Below, one piece after another: positions 45,889 to 58,697 of a stretch of 63,704 bases of DNA (positions are counted from its first letter, which is position 1; every line of letters starts with the position of its first letter). Location: the NCBI GenBank assembly GCA_025331435.1, contig JAIWNI010000138.1, positions 1-63,704 of the forward strand, in the 5' to 3' direction. Origin of the DNA: Choanephora cucurbitarum. Its lineage: Eukaryota > Mucoromycota > Mucoromycetes > Mucorales > Choanephoraceae. The notes under the pieces are model-generated. The model was not told where the DNA came from. It was given only the letters and a program-made list of their open reading frames with translations, and did not search any database. A program made the position numbers and the translations under genes.

Positions 45889-46769
45889 ATGAGCACTGAA
45901 CAGACTGTATGGAATTGCCAATCCTATCTTATACAATCATTTAACATGAATTGCAATAAAGCCTATTTTGTATGGTTATTTTAGATCCTCTGCCAGTTGG
46001 AGATTACGTATTGCTCTTGAATGGAAAGGCATTCAATATGAATTACGCCCTATCAATCTATTGACAGGTGAACATGTATGTTTATATATATATAGAAAAT
46101 AAGCCCCCCTTCCTTATACCTAACGTGTTTTCTCTATATAGACATCTGAAGCATACCATCAAGTGAATCCTACTGGAAAGGTACCTGCCTTTATCACTAA
46201 AGATGGCAAGATTCTATCTCAAAGTCAAGCTATCATTGAATACCTTGAAGAAACCTATCCAGGTAAAAACATAGACATGATTGACATACAGTGGTATTGA
46301 CTTGAACAAACAGAACGACCCATGTTGCCTAAATGCACTACAAAAAGAGCTGAGGTAATCATCATGTTTATGCAAATCCTATGTGTAACCCTTCTTTTAG
46401 GTGCGTGAGATTTGTCAGATCATTGCTTGTGATATTCATCCCATTCAAAACTTGGGTGTCATTAAACGCATTGAAGAAATCAGTTCCATGTCAAAGGAAG
46501 AATGGGCCAAGTCCAGTATCACTCTGGGCTTTCAGGGTCTAGAGAAACGATTGGAGCATGTCTCTGGTACGTATTCAGTAGGGGATGCTATCACCATGGC
46601 TGATTTCTATTTATGCTCTATTGTGGGTAATGCTCATCGTTGGGGTGTCGACATGTCTTTGTTTCCTATCATTACCCGTATTAACAATACACTCATGACT
46701 CTGCCTGAGTTTATTGCTGCCTCTCCTTTCTCTCAACCTGATTGTCCAGAAGAATTAAGAAAGAAATAA
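45889..46769 (+). CDS. Zeta-class glutathione S-transferase / maleylacetoacetate isomerase (220 aa)
   Basis: Exons 45889-45906, 45962-46075, 46142-46262, 46314-46354, 46401-46769 (221 codons). The first exon encodes only six residues. The N-terminal thioredoxin-like domain has [18 protein letters not shown], the zeta-class SSxSWRxRIAL signature, with Ala at the usual Cys position, and [10 protein letters not shown]...[13 protein letters not shown] for glutathione binding. The all-helical C-terminal domain has [11 protein letters not shown] and [12 protein letters not shown]. The enzyme isomerises maleylacetoacetate to fumarylacetoacetate in tyrosine/phenylalanine breakdown. The length is normal. 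The downstream neighbour DPB4 starts 95 bp after the stop. Confidence 0.93.
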
Positions 46770-46863
46770 ACAAGCGGAGTTTATTATAATTTTTAAAAAA
46801 AAAATCTTGTCGCGTCTTTTACTTTTTTTTTTTTTGGTGTTTTTTGTCCTTTATTTATTTATT

Positions 46864-47551
46864 ATGTCCAGTTCAATAGAAGATAATGAATTACCAAAAG
46901 CTAATGTGACAAGAGTATTAAAGACAGCTGTAAGTCATGTCAGTCACTATCATAGCATACACTCATCTCCATAAAAAAAGCTTCCACCTGGAACAGCACT
47001 TCAGAAAGATGCTAAACTGGCTGTCAGTAAAGCAGCCACTGTCTTTATCAACTATCTCTCCTCTGTGTAAGTCTCTACTTTCTATCTGTCTTATCGGCCA
47101 TACTGACACTGTGTTTCTCTAGTGCCAATGATGTAGCCAAGGGAGCTAATCACAAAACCATTACAGCTGCTGATGTATTTACTGCTTTGGAACATGTTGA
47201 ATTAGAAAACCTGTCACCACAACTCAGAGAATCGTTAGAAGGTATGTTGGTAAAGGATATAGGCTCATAGTCACTCATGATACTGTAGCCTATCAACAGC
47301 TGACTTTGGAGAAAAAGAACTTGAAAAAGAAAGAAAAGGATCTAAAGTCACAGGAAGGTGGTGATCTTACCATGGAAGAAACCTCGCGAGGTCAAAAACG
47401 TCCTTCAGATGAGATGGAAGAAGAAGAGGAAAGTGAAGAAGAAGAAGAGGAGGAGGAAGAGGAAGAGCCTACAAATAAGAAGATCAAGTCTACTGACGAT
47501 GAAGAAGAAGAAGAAGAAGAGGAAGACATAGCTTCTGCAAGACATTCATAA
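46864..47551 (+). CDS. DPB4: DNA polymerase epsilon subunit, histone-fold (DPB4/POLE3-like, 177 aa)
   Basis: Exons 46864-46929, 46981-47066, 47123-47241, 47289-47551 (178 codons). The N-terminal ~95 residues form a histone fold of the CBF/NF-Y type: [60 protein letters not shown]. The partner would be a Dpb3/POLE4-like histone-fold protein, in the polymerase epsilon holoenzyme and chromatin-remodelling complexes. The C-terminal ~60 residues are almost pure acidic blocks (runs of Glu/Asp) around a basic KKIKS patch, a typical DPB4 tail. The Glu run encodes GAAGAAGAG repeats that are prone to length change. Confidence 0.92.
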
Positions 47552-48119
47552 ACTGTACATAAACAATAAATGGGATGAGACAAGAAGCAATAGTTTGTGT
47601 GTAATGTATGTTCTTTTTGAGACTCAAGAGGTGCTCATGATACGCAATAACACTTTTTTTTTTCTGTCTTTGAGTGAACATGTGCTTCTAATGAAATCAA
47701 GGCAGAGGCTCTACAGCAATGCATAATGATATTTCTTTTGTTATAGACTTTAGAGAAAAATCCAGTTGGGTTTCAAAGACAAACTATGTCAAGCGCTGAA
47801 GTTGACAAGCAGTAAAGAACTTTCTCTAAAAGCTGTATTCATGATGAAAAGATCTATCAACAATCTCAAAACAGCTCCTTAAGGACCAACTGAATTCTGA
47901 GTGTACCATTTTATTTAGAAAAGAGCCTGGACAGGTAAAGTTAGCGCGGAAGAAATGCAAGATATAAAAAGGCTTCCATTCAACCGTATTCATTCAATAG
48001 GCACTACCTATCTTTCCAAATGATGCCATCATGAAAGAAGTTCAATAAGTCTACACAACAAAAAAAAGTACGCCATCGTCTTAGAAACGAAACACAGTTA
48101 TTAAGAAGCTCCAAGGTAC
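47552..48119. other. Intergenic, nothing recognised
   Basis: 3' region of DPB4 and AT-rich sequence with no credible gene. Confidence 0.5.
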
Positions 48120-48560
48120 TCAAAACCTACTTGTCACTGTAGCTATTCTCAACCCTAGGTATACTCCATCATTGGCCTGTACACTGTTCGTCAAAGAAGA
48201 AGGGATCATGACGCCACCTGGGCCGTTAGAGTCGTAAAAACCCAAAAGAACTAGGCCTTTCGCCCAAATATTTTTTTGGCCATCAAGTTTCATGGCGACA
48301 ACCCGTTTTGTTTATGTGGCGGTCGATACAGCTCTAGTAGTTGAAGTGGTCGTCATCATGGGCATGCCTTTTTATTACAGACCATCCTCCAAGAGGTTTC
48401 ATGTTTATATCCAATGCAGAATCGTCTATGAATGCACTTGATGATCTTATTCTTTACAGACTTGAATCTTATTTCTAGTAAGCGTGATTCACTTTTAAGG
48501 AAGTGATGAACAGTGCTCTTCAGAGTCAAATCAGAGAATGTGTGAACAAGTGACATGAAG
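48120..48560 (-). pseudogene. Degraded Tc1/mariner transposase relic
   Basis: The minus strand reads FSDLTLKSTVHHFLKSE at 48556-48480 and, in a shifted frame, AFIDDSALDINMKPLGGW at about 48400-48350, which matches the first catalytic Asp block (FIDESAFDINM-type) of Mucorales Tc1 transposases. The remainder is too decayed to follow and no terminal repeats were found. Non-functional. Confidence 0.5.
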
Positions 48561-49831
48561 CGTACTCGTGGTCAATTATCATAAAAAACTCAAACAGGTG
48601 GACCATTCCATTGTGGCTTTTAATCTTCTTTGTAAGCTGTTCTCTCGGTTAAGTAACCCGGACTGTACCGCATTCCATCATTTTTAATTCGGTTTATAAC
48701 AGGCTTTTTGCTTGTTTGTAGTGACCTTTTATTTTTTTTTAAAAACAGAGTCAATTCCCTTCTCACTTCTTCCTCTTTGCTTTCTACACTACTTTTATAA
48801 TACCAGTTTTTGAGCGAAAACCAATAGTTTCCTTAACCCAGTCCACCGTATCCTTTCCTCGTCAGCTAATTTTCCTTCATTCTAACAGAACCATCATTTG
48901 AAAGGGTGCCTTTTGAGTTATTGAAAACCATCCTTTGAACAAACAAACAAAAGGCATTGAAACAATACACTCAAGTACTCCGCTTGGTCTGTACATTTTG
49001 CTCTATTTTATCTTTTTTAAAAAAAAAGGATTTGAAGAAAAGCGCTCTAAAAGAAATGACACTTCTTTCACTAGAATGACATTGTGTTTTGATTACTAAA
49101 AGAACAAAAATCCTATCTTTAAAAGAAAAAAGTATGGCTTGGCAACACAATACCACGTTTCCTCTGGTTGTATTTATAGGTAAATTAATTGACTTTTAAC
49201 TTCTTCAGTGGTTAGACAAGTGGATATCCATTTACCGAAATAATAACAAAGAAGAAAAAGGAATAGAGAGTGAAAGAAAGATTCTTGTGTCTTATTGACA
49301 ACAATCATAAGATAAGCGTACTGATTTAATAAAGTCAATCAACTTTATCGATTATAAAGTTTATTTAATGACAGCTTCTAGAACCCTTTAAGGTTGAACA
49401 CAAACTAAAAAGTCCTTTTTTTTTTTCTTGCTTTTTAGAAAATGTGTCTTGTAGTTTTATAGGATAAACACAGTGTTAGATGAGATAACAGCATGCCTTT
49501 TTAAGCCATGAATGATGACATCTTTTTCATTCTTTCTTTCTTTTAGGGTAAATTGCGGAGTAGCACAGCCGCCTTTTTATTTTTATTTTTTTATCTTTTT
49601 TCCCTTTAGGGAAGCTTCTTTAAGATAAAGAAAAAAAAAAGAGAAAGAAACACAATAGAATAGATGAAAATTAAATGCATATTTAAGTTTGACAACAAGA
49701 CGACACAAACAGATCATTTTCGTTCAAGTGTTCTTTTTTTTTTGTGTCACTGATAATATAAAAAGAGCGGGTAAAATAAATCAGATTCATTGTTTTTCCT
49801 CTTTTTTTTTTTTTATTTTATTATTATTTAC
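48561..49831. other. AT-rich intergenic region
   Basis: No gene or repeat recognised in about 1.27 kb. T-rich tracts just before 49832 probably belong to the leader or promoter of the methyltransferase gene. Confidence 0.5.
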
Positions 49832-50893
49832 ATGGGAAACCAACTCTCTACAAAAAGAAAGATACCCATTAAAAAAAGGCCAGCAGTAGTATCTCTTCAG
49901 GTACTTACAGTGACAGTTTTCATACCGATGACCAGTCCTCATCTTCTGGTCAGCCTAAATTTCTTGTCGACCTCTACACGTCCAGAGCAGAGGAAGTGTA
50001 TCACAAAAACGAATATTATCTCATGAAACACCTCTTTCAACGCAACTATTTCGCACCCATTGAAAATGCCCTCACTCAGCCAGGTTCAGCTGTGCTTGAT
50101 GTAGGCTGTGGATACCATGCCTCTTGGGTCTTGGACATGGCCGTTGAATTTCCTCAATGTGCCTTCCATGCCTTTGACCTGGTTGAACCCTTGGCAAATG
50201 TCAAGCCAGCCAATTTGATACCCCCTAATTGCTTTTTAAAGAAACATGACCTCTTTGATGGTTTCCCTTATGACGATAACCAATTTGACTATATTCATCA
50301 GAGTCAAATGCAATTAGTCTATCCTGCAGATAAAGTCAGTTGGATGTTGGAAGAATTCATGAGAATGACAAAAGAGAATGGTATGATTGAACTGTTAGAG
50401 AGTGATATCATACCTAAGCGAATGGGTCCTTTATTTGAAAAGCTGTTTGATGGAGGTAAGTAAGCATGCATAGTAAAGTACTCAACTGACAACGAGTGCA
50501 GTACGCTTATTTATTAGAGAATACTTTGGTGCTCCCTTTCATGGTCCTTCCCTTGTCAAGAGAATGTCAGAAGCAGGTCTAGTGGATATTCAGACAGATT
50601 ATGGTTCTTTGCCTGTATGTTGGGGAGGATATATTGGCAAACTTGTTTATGAGGTAATATACCATGGAATTTGGATTGATTACAAGCGACTTAGATGTGC
50701 TCTATAGGATGCCTTAAGGATGTTTAAAATGACAGGTTCAACATTAGCTCCCTATATAGGTTATGAGGGTGAATATGATCCAGTTGAATTCGAGAGTTTC
50801 TTGGATAAGGCATTTGATGAATGTGTAGAATATCAAACTTATTTTAATGTTCGATGGGCTTGTGGTAGAAAACCAGCCTCTAACCTATCTTAA
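49832..50893 (+). CDS. SAM-dependent methyltransferase (302 aa)
   Basis: Exons 49832-49900, 49954-50455, 50502-50653, 50708-50893 (303 codons). The 53-bp first intron (GTACTTAC...TGGTCAG) was needed to keep frame between MGNQLSTKRK and PKFLVDLYTSR. Class I methyltransferase fold: VLDVGCGYHASWVLDMA for motif I (SAM-binding), CAFHAFDLVEP for motif II, FPYDDNQFDYIHQSQMQLVYP for motif IV and ENGMIELLESD after it. The N-terminal MGNQLS has a Gly at position 2, so N-myristoylation and membrane attachment are possible; a basic stretch follows. Related Mucoromycota proteins carry only the generic methyltransferase label and the substrate is unknown. Confidence 0.85.
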
Positions 50894-51131
50894 AACCACT
50901 ATTTCCCTTTTTTTTTTTAATTATTATATCACTTCACTTATAGATACACACACACCATTTTATATATTTCCATTCTTGTTTAAATCCTATATCAACAATA
51001 ATAAATTAGACTGTTATTTTTTTTTTTCTTAAAATGATATAAATGTATTCATGGTCCAAAAAAAAAAAATTAACTATTTTTACTAAATAGTTTGTGCTAT
51101 CAAACATGGGTGAATTTATGTGGGCTAATGA
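50894..51131. other. Convergent 3' region
   Basis: T- and A-rich spacer between the methyltransferase gene and the 3' end of the PP2A scaffold gene. Nothing else recognised. Confidence 0.5.
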
Positions 51132-53460
51132 TCAATATAGAATTGTCTTACCAGAAACTAAAGCCTTTTCAGCAAAAAATCGAACATCTACATCTGGATC
51201 TTGAGCAAGTTCTTTCAGTACATCAACCACCTTTGTCTCTACCAGACTACTGGTACTAGGATCCTTCTGTAAGATAGGCACAAGTACCTCTAAGGCTTTG
51301 GCCACATTGAATCGAACATTAGGAATAGGATCATTCACTAGCTCAACCACAATAGGCAACACTTTATCTTGAATGATATCAGGTGTAAGAGACACAGCCA
51401 TAGTCTAAATCATAAAAATGAGTATATTTTTTTTTTGAGGTGAATAGAAAGAGAACTTACAGAAAGGGTAAAGAGAGTGGTCATACGATAGAGATAGTTC
51501 TCATTACGTGCCATTTCCATCACACGAGGCAAAACAGTATCCTTAGCCCAATCATGACCAAAAATCTCAACCAACTGCTTCAAATTGGTGGTGGCTGCAT
51601 CTCGAATGGAAAAGACAGCATCTCCCAGCCATGAAAGACAGAGGTTCAGTAGTTTCTCATCAAAGAAACCAATACCCAATTGAGAAGCTAACAAGGGAAT
51701 ATATTGAATGATAGCCAATCGAACACGCCATTGCTTATCTTCAGCTAATTCAACAATAGCAGGTAAAAGGGATTGTGATAAACGTTCTACTCCAATGACT
51801 AATTTTTTTTTTTTTAGGGTAAAGACATACACACATAAGCTTGACTTTTTTTTTTTTACCTTGGTTAACATGTTCAAGTTTAGAAATGATATTCAATCTG
51901 ACATCAGGGAAATCATCCTTTAAGAGTTGAAGGAACAATGGCAATAGGTATTCAATTGTTCTAATCATCATGTCAGTAGCTATCCTTTTATGCTTTCTGC
52001 CTACTTACAAATCTTGGCCAAGAATAGGTGCAAATCCACTGATATTAGTAGCGACAGCAGCACGTACATGTTGGTTGGTATCAATCACAAGGTCCTTTAT
52101 ACAAGGAAGTATCTTTTCAATCACCACCGATTGATCAATCATCTTTGCAAAATCTTACAATGATCTCTCAGTGATGATGTTGATGGTGTGATCTGTCTTT
52201 TGTCTTACCTGGTGCTTGTCCAATCGACATCATCTTCACCTCACCTTCTGTATCCTTAATCAAACTAATAAATAAACTGACCATATCTTCCTTTGTCATT
52301 GTCTCTCCCAAGGCCTCACATAACTACCAAAGATGATCAATCGAATGAAATTGTATTCATGATATAGCTTACTTTGGTAAAATGAGTAGCCACCATGTAT
52401 CTCACTCGCCATGATTTGTCTTGACCAAGACTCTTGAGGGTACCTAACAGATGCTGCTTGCATTCTTCAGGACTCAACATATGAGCAATCTGAACCAAAT
52501 CCTCTACAGTCAACAATCGAACTGTATCTTGATCGTCTGTTGTCAATCGAAGGAAGAGAGGTAGGATATGATGGATTAATTGAGGTTGAGTTAATTCTTT
52601 AGAGAAATCCTATAGAATACCAGATGAGACCATGTCAGTTAGTTTTTTCTTTTTTTGTGCTTACCACAAGGGCTTTGGCAGCTGCTCTCTTGACCATAGG
52701 TGTATCATCCAGAATCAATTGAGCAAAGGCAGTTCTTAGCTCATTCTGTTGTTCTGCTGTACATTTCGAATACACAGTGGCATAGAGACCACAGGCAGAG
52801 ATACGTCCTGTAAACCAATCGGCTGTTGTCAATCGCTTTAAGAGAGGAATGAAATAATGTGTGACTTGAGAGTTATTGAGTTGTTTGACCACTTGGTTCA
52901 TGGATTCCACTGCCTTTCAATAAACGTCAGTCAATACAGTCACTATGCTTGATGTCTCGCCTACCTTATCTCTCACAAGCACTTCTTCTACTGTAGCCAG
53001 ATTCTCTAAGGGACCCAAGAGATAATGAGCATATTCAGCACCACCCACATATTCTGAGAAGTGAGCCAATTCTTCTGCAACAGCCAACAAGACTTCATCC
53101 TCATCATCAATGGTTTCTAAGACAATGTCAATGGCTGTCTATTTTCATTTTTTTTTTTGGATTTTACCATTCAAAAACTGAATCAGTTCATCTCGCGTTC
53201 TTTGAGGTCCAAGTGCAATAGCAATCGTACTCAAGTTTCGAATGGCATTCAGACGTAACTGAACATCTTCATTCTTGAGTTCATCAACCAAGACGGCAAT
53301 AGGATACAGCTCTTGTTCTTCACTGGTTCTACCACTGACAGGACCGAGATGACTATCGGGTAAAGTGGCGGAAGTAGTATTGGATGCTAAAGTAGATGTG
53401 TTGTCTATGGTAGTCCTCGGTATTTGTTTCCAAGTTGAGTTGTTGAGGATCGACGTCCAT
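51132..53460 (-). CDS. TPD3: PP2A scaffold subunit A, HEAT-repeat protein (~600 aa)
   Basis: Exons: (first, to 53168), 53134-52965, 52913-52665, 52609-52373, 52323-52209, 52153-52009, 51984-51860, 51798-51461, 51404-51132. All the later phases agree. HEAT repeats fill the protein ([21 protein letters not shown]..., [46 protein letters not shown]). It is the rigid scaffold that joins catalytic and regulatory subunits of protein phosphatase 2A. The 5' end is uncertain: the ATG at 53458-53460 (MDVDPQQLN) is one base out of frame with the HEAT frame, which has no in-frame Met of its own. Either an unseen upstream exon supplies the start or a 1-nt indel lies near 53400-53420. The end at 51132 reads through a possible donor (TCTG|GTAAGA). 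Confidence 0.9.
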
Positions 53461-54279
53461 GATGAGAAACTAAAGATAAAAAAAAAAAATTGAAAAAGGG
53501 AGGAGGACTACATAGACTACTCACTTTGATTAGCCAATTAGATTGGTGTATTTCAATGAAATTAAAAAAAAAAAAACCCTTATTCTCAAGTTGGGATCAT
53601 CAAGGTACGCAAGGGACAAAAAGTCTTATACTTGCCAACCCTTGTTGTGTCAGTAAAGGCGCCATGACAAAAATAGAAAGAAGTATTGCTTTGTCATTTT
53701 CTTTACTTTCTGGATCCAACTCATTAAAAAAAAAAGGCCCAAGTGATGGACAGAATGGTTTTTTCTTTAGAATAACTTAAAGTCAGCCTGCTTTATTCAT
53801 GCGTGCTGGATCTTATCATGTATGTTATATTTGATGGAGTTTTAGGAAATCGTTGTTGATCATGCTCATCAAGACAGTAATGATATGTTATAAGATAGAG
53901 CGAAATGTATGGTGTTACAAGTGGGGTATTTAATTAGAACAAGGCATGCAACGTATCATTTATCTGGACAAGAAATATCAAAGCTGTGTAAGTTTGCATG
54001 AATTCAGTTTTGTCAACTGTATTTGCTCATTCTTTATACAGAAAGTAGTCTAGATGTTGTCAATAAGGCAGATAGTGAACGCAGCGATGGTTTATTTGAA
54101 ACTTGCTATACGAATGATAAAGTTCAAGAGATAGAGCTGGTTAAATAAGCCAAAATGTAGTTGTGAAGAAAAAAAAAGAACATGCATCCTTGAATATACT
54201 GCAAACATTCAAACTGCCAATACATCTGAAAGATTTAGAGTGCATCTTTTCTTAAATAGAAAATTTTTGAAAACCAAAC
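53461..54279. other. Intergenic region upstream of PP2A-A, left of the KDZ transposon
   Basis: No credible gene. It probably holds the promoter and possible 5' exon of the PP2A-A gene. The last 7 bp before the transposon (54280-54286, ATTTTTG) are the left target duplication. Confidence 0.5.
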
Positions 54280-54286
54280 ATTTTTG
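54280..54286. other. 7-bp target duplication, left copy
   Basis: ATTTTTG directly precedes the left terminal repeat; the identical heptamer directly follows the right repeat at 61411-61417. Confidence 0.8.
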
Positions 54287-54462
54287 CACCTAGTATTTAT
54301 TTCTCCGTTGCAAATCTAGCAAAAAAATATTGCTGGTAAATAAATTTATTTACCTGCTAACGTTGCAAGAAAAAATTATTTACCATACAAAAAGTTTATT
54401 TACCATACAAAATGTTTATTTACCTGCTTAAACCTATTCTGATCTGGCTTCGAAATTAAACA
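54287..54462 (+). repeat. KDZ left terminal inverted repeat (176 bp)
   Basis: It contains the perfect 20-bp palindrome GGTAAATAAATTTATTTACC at 54335-54354 and several direct TTATTTACC motifs, two of them inside a tandem ~20-bp unit ending ACCATACAAAA. A candidate transposase-binding region. Confidence 0.95.
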
Positions 54463-54530
54463 TATTGCTTTAAGCACAAAACTTTGGGACTGTTATTCTT
54501 CTATTGAATTGTTTTATTTTATTTTTTATT

Positions 54531-57500
54531 TTATTCATCTTCTTCTTCTTCATCATCATCATCATTATCTTCATCTTCTTCATCTTCTTCGTCTTCTTCT
54601 CCATCTTCATCATCTTCTTCATCATCTACAATCAGTTCGCCTCCATCTGTTACAACTTCATCGGCAGAGTCATCCAAGAAAGGAGTGTCTAAAAAGGCCT
54701 TGGCTCTTTCTTTGATGGCCAGCAGCATTCTCTCCTCTTGTTCGAGGAATGCTGCATGACCACACTCATTTGATTTGAGTGCAACCCTGATACTTCTTAG
54801 TTTGCACTCAAGGTTGCGTACAAACCGTTCATCTTCAGCCTATCGCGATATATTAGCACGTTTGTCGACCAATGAATTGTATGTCTGTATGACTTACATG
54901 CAAAAAAAGATGTTCTTCTTTAGCCCTGCAATACTTGTGCCATGTCAACACCCTTTCCGGTAAAGAAGCTTCTTCTTTAGAGTACTTCCTGATAGCTGTT
55001 TCCAGACTATCAAGAGAGTATTTGTCTCTTTGTTCTTGGTCTATTTAACAGGTTTAGTTGACCTGTCATTTTTTCTATGTAAATAATCTGCTGACTTACT
55101 GCAGTTGTGAGCTAAGTGTTCATTGAGTTTTTCAACGAGCATCTTTGCATTGCTGACAATGTTTTTAATGGCAACAATCAGACGGGTAGCCTTTTTTGTG
55201 CCTTGATTGAATCAAAAGTGTTAGAGGATGTTGTATCATTTGTATAGAATGGTCCTACCAATTTTGCCACTTCCGGCGAGCTGCTTCTCTTTGAGTGCGA
55301 GAGCAAACACATATTTTTTAACAAGTATGATTAGAAAATCAGTGACTTCAGAGTTGATGGCATTGTTGAGGTCTTCGTCAACAACCTCGGGTAAACTTTG
55401 TGTGGTAAGACGAAGAATACCAAAGGTACCAGAAAGCTTTGCTTTTTCTTTTGCAATTATTTTTGAAGAAGTGTCACTAAAGAGATTGAGCTTAATGCCA
55501 TGTTTCTTACAATAAGATTTAACTTACATGCACTCTATATATTCTAGTTTCTTCTTGTTTGCTAGATATTTATAGTGATCCTTGTTGAGTAATTTTTTTT
55601 TGGTTATATCTTTTAAATTTTTAAAGTATTTTTCTGACAATGGTAAAGCCATCAACTCCTTGACTGACTTCCATTCTTCTTCTACATTTTTTTCTTGATT
55701 GTTATGATTTTTAAAATTTTTTCTATGTTCTTTTTTTTGTTTTTAATTTGCTCGGCTACATGATGAAGATGTTAAAACAAAGATGCATGTTGGTTGACCT
55801 AAAGATGACTTACGCAACTCGAGCATTTTTTGGTAGGTAAAGTGTTCTACCGAGTCTGTGATTGCCAAGAGGCGGTTTCTACTGGACATGCTCCGCGTCA
55901 TTGACACGAAACCGTCCAAGTAGGACCAGAACCTCTCACAGCCCTCGCCGTCAGTACACCCAAAGTTAGGGATATACTTCGGGTTGTAGTTCACTTGGCA
56001 AGCCATAGTATGGGCGTATGCATGAAATGCAGTGACTCCATACCAGGTATCGTTCTTCAATACTGGAAAGGATCTCTAACAAGCAATATTATTAATTTTT
56101 TGACATATGTACCATGATTCAATAATAAAGTTATTTACTTCCAGGCCTTTTCTAACAAGACAGGCAATGTCATACATGATCCCGTACTTTGTGCTTTCTG
56201 GGTTGTTCTCAACCATGTACCCAACACAGGCCAGGGCATACTTGTGGCTATTCAAGTTGGATGTTAGAAACCAGATTTGTAAACCATTTGTTAACTTACC
56301 CTTCACCACCGTACATGTTGTACATGCGCTCAGCACGCCATGTCGAGCACATGAAAGCGAGAAGACGCCAGTTTCAGCATATCTGCCGCTGGAGTTGTTG
56401 CGGTTGTTGTTGCCGCTTGCCTTGAATGAGTTGTCAATCAAGGCATCAACAGAGCACTATACTATATGTCAGTTTATGCCACACATTCAATTCGAGCAAT
56501 TAATCATTACATCTTCTTCGTTTTTCAACTTGTCGGCAATAGCAGCGGCAGCATCGACTTCCTCCTTGGATCCCCAAAGGGATGTTCCCCGGACGAAACA
56601 GAGAACAGCCCATCAAGGGGAAGTTCCCTTTGAGAGACGTCATCTCTTCTCTTCAGCTGCATGTTGCCATCCATGCTGACAATCTTGCGCTCTGCATTCT
56701 ATTTACAACATAGTCATTAAACAAATGATGACTACTTTATATACTTCAGGTAGTTACCTCACAAGCAAGACAGTTCTTCAAGCTTTTCAATTGCATTGAC
56801 TTGCTTGACATAATCGCTTGCATATCGTGTCAAGCGTCTGTATTTCAGATAAACTGAATTCAACAAGTGATTCTTTACAACATCACACTAAAAAGCTCAG
56901 TTAAGTAGGTATGTTATTATAAGAAGTTAGATAATGTTTTATAATCACCTTTCTCACTACAGATGCGAGGCCATAATTCTGGTTCAAAATGTTCGCAAAG
57001 CAATGGTTTGAAATTTGACCATTCATCTTCAAGAGGTGGAGAAAGTCAAGCATTCCAAAATGAAATGCCTTTCGAGGCATAACAAGACTGGCTGGCATGA
57101 ACTGCTTCAGCAACAGTTGTTCGAAAAGAGGATTGCAGCTACAGTTCTTGACTAATACTTTTTGAATTGCTAGTTGTCAATAAAAAATAAAATCATTAGA
57201 ATCAGTGCTCGTTTTATGTTTTCAAAAATACAAAGTACCATCCATAAAGTAAAGTGTGATTTCTGTAGTTTTCTGATCGCTACAAACACAATCACACGTC
57301 TCAAAGCTGACACTTGTTTGAGACATGGTAGGGCGGCCGTTGATCTCATATGACTTGAGAAACAAGTCCCTAATCTTGTTGGACTCTTGAGCCCAACGAA
57401 GATTGTTTTCAACAGACTGAGATGGTCTGGCATCTTCGTCAATATCAACCCATTGACTATCATTATCAATGAGATTGATATCAGAGTCAAAATCAGCTTG

Positions 57501-57737
57501 GCCTTGAGCAAGCATGATTCTTCTTCTGAGGCTCTCCTCTTCCTCTTCGTTCTTTCTTGTTTGCTCCTTGAGCTTTTCTTGCTTCGCATTTTGCTCAGCC
57601 CATTTACCAAATTTCAGAGCATCGTCCATTTGCTTTGCTCTGACAGCGTCGAAATACTTTTCAGCGCCCTTCTTTGTAAGTTTCTTTGCACCAGAATTAA
57701 AGAAGATTCCGGAGTAAGGGTTGCTGCGTTTAGACAT
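54531..57737 (-). CDS. KDZ-superfamily transposase, multi-exon
   Basis: Starts MSKRSNPYSGIFFNSG at 57737 with a charged coiled region. A CxC-type zinc segment (ETCDCVCSDQK...CSCNPLFEQLL...) spans about 57310-57030. The catalytic region follows in several exons: VSMDGNMQLKRR (about 56680), TGVFSLSCARHGV (about 56370), YDIACLVRKG (about 56175), and the hallmark HAYAHTMACQVNYNPKYIP and DGEGCERFWSYL (56020-55920). The C terminus ends in a long acidic run (DDEEDDEDGEEDEEDEED). These motifs define KDZ transposases, RNase H-fold DNA cut-and-paste enzymes. Most exon junctions are visible (for example a GT at 55802 side and AG near 56080), but a frame change near 56600-56630 is not explained by a clear intron, so this copy may be disabled. 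Span given; exact exons not settled. Confidence 0.85.
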
Positions 57738-58697
57738 GTTAAGTTAAATGTATTTAGTTTTTAGAAAGAGATAAAAGTAAAAGAAAGAGGGTTTTTGATT
57801 CTGTTCCTGAATGTTTGAATAAAATTACAAATCATATATTTTACTATCTACGATATAACTACAAGCAATTGTTGTTTCATAGAGAAAAAGTAATCAATGT
57901 GATGTGAATCATTACTGTTTGATATATAAGTTTGGCCATTGCAAAAAGCATCCTGACGAGAGATGTAAATTGAAAAGACGTTTATTATTATTTCTAATGT
58001 GTCAATGCACAAATGCTTAATATTACATTGATATCCCAAATGTCATAGTTCCTTAAAGAATGATCGTAAATCAATTATGTTTAGCTTCCTATTATCACAG
58101 AAACTAAAGAGCAAAGTGCACATAATGTTTTCTGGTAAACAACGATAAAAGAATCAAACCAACTTCTAATAAAGCGTTTACGATCTTCACATTATGGCTT
58201 TCAGCATTCCTAAAACAATTAACAAGATTGCGGCTCATCAGGACAAAACAAAATGACCAATATAATAAAGCTAGCTTATATCATGTTAAATGGAAGTAGT
58301 GGAGTTCTTTATTGCACTGGAATACATCATAGACGAACATTTGAATGTCTTAAGGCTCATGTTGTTAAGCATGAGAATTCAAAATAAGCTTTTTTGAAGT
58401 TTTTATTTGCTTCAATCGCTAACACTGTGATTGCATTAGCGCGCTCAATTATGCAAATTTAACGTATGCTAAAGTCATTATTGACAAAGCTATTTTGGCT
58501 CAAACAGTCGATAACAGTTGTTTGCTTGTTGTTACTTTGTCAGGTGTTCCAAGAGTATGGCGGCTATTATATATTCCGATAATCCACCATCCAACCTCGA
58601 GATTAATAGTAATCAAGATCATCTGAGCTCAAAACAATAAATTTTTTTTATTAAACAACCAATGAAGCTGTTACAACGCTGTCATGACTCATTTTTT
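57738..58697. other. KDZ element internal spacer
   Basis: Non-coding interval between the transposase start and the small downstream-facing fragment. It probably contains the transposase promoter. No repeat or gene recognised. Confidence 0.5.

Noticed and set aside
47392..47583. Minus-strand frame with long serine runs
   Set aside because: It is the antisense shadow of the acidic tail of DPB4, where GAA/GAG codons read as Ser on the other strand.
49860..49955. Homopolymer frameshift in the methyltransferase gene
   Set aside because: A normal 53-bp GT-AG intron (49901-49953) restores the frame, so no error or mutation is needed.
54504..54715. Plus-strand Phe/Ile-rich and His/Leu-rich frames at 54.5 kb
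   Set aside because: Antisense of the acidic C-terminal run of the KDZ transposase.
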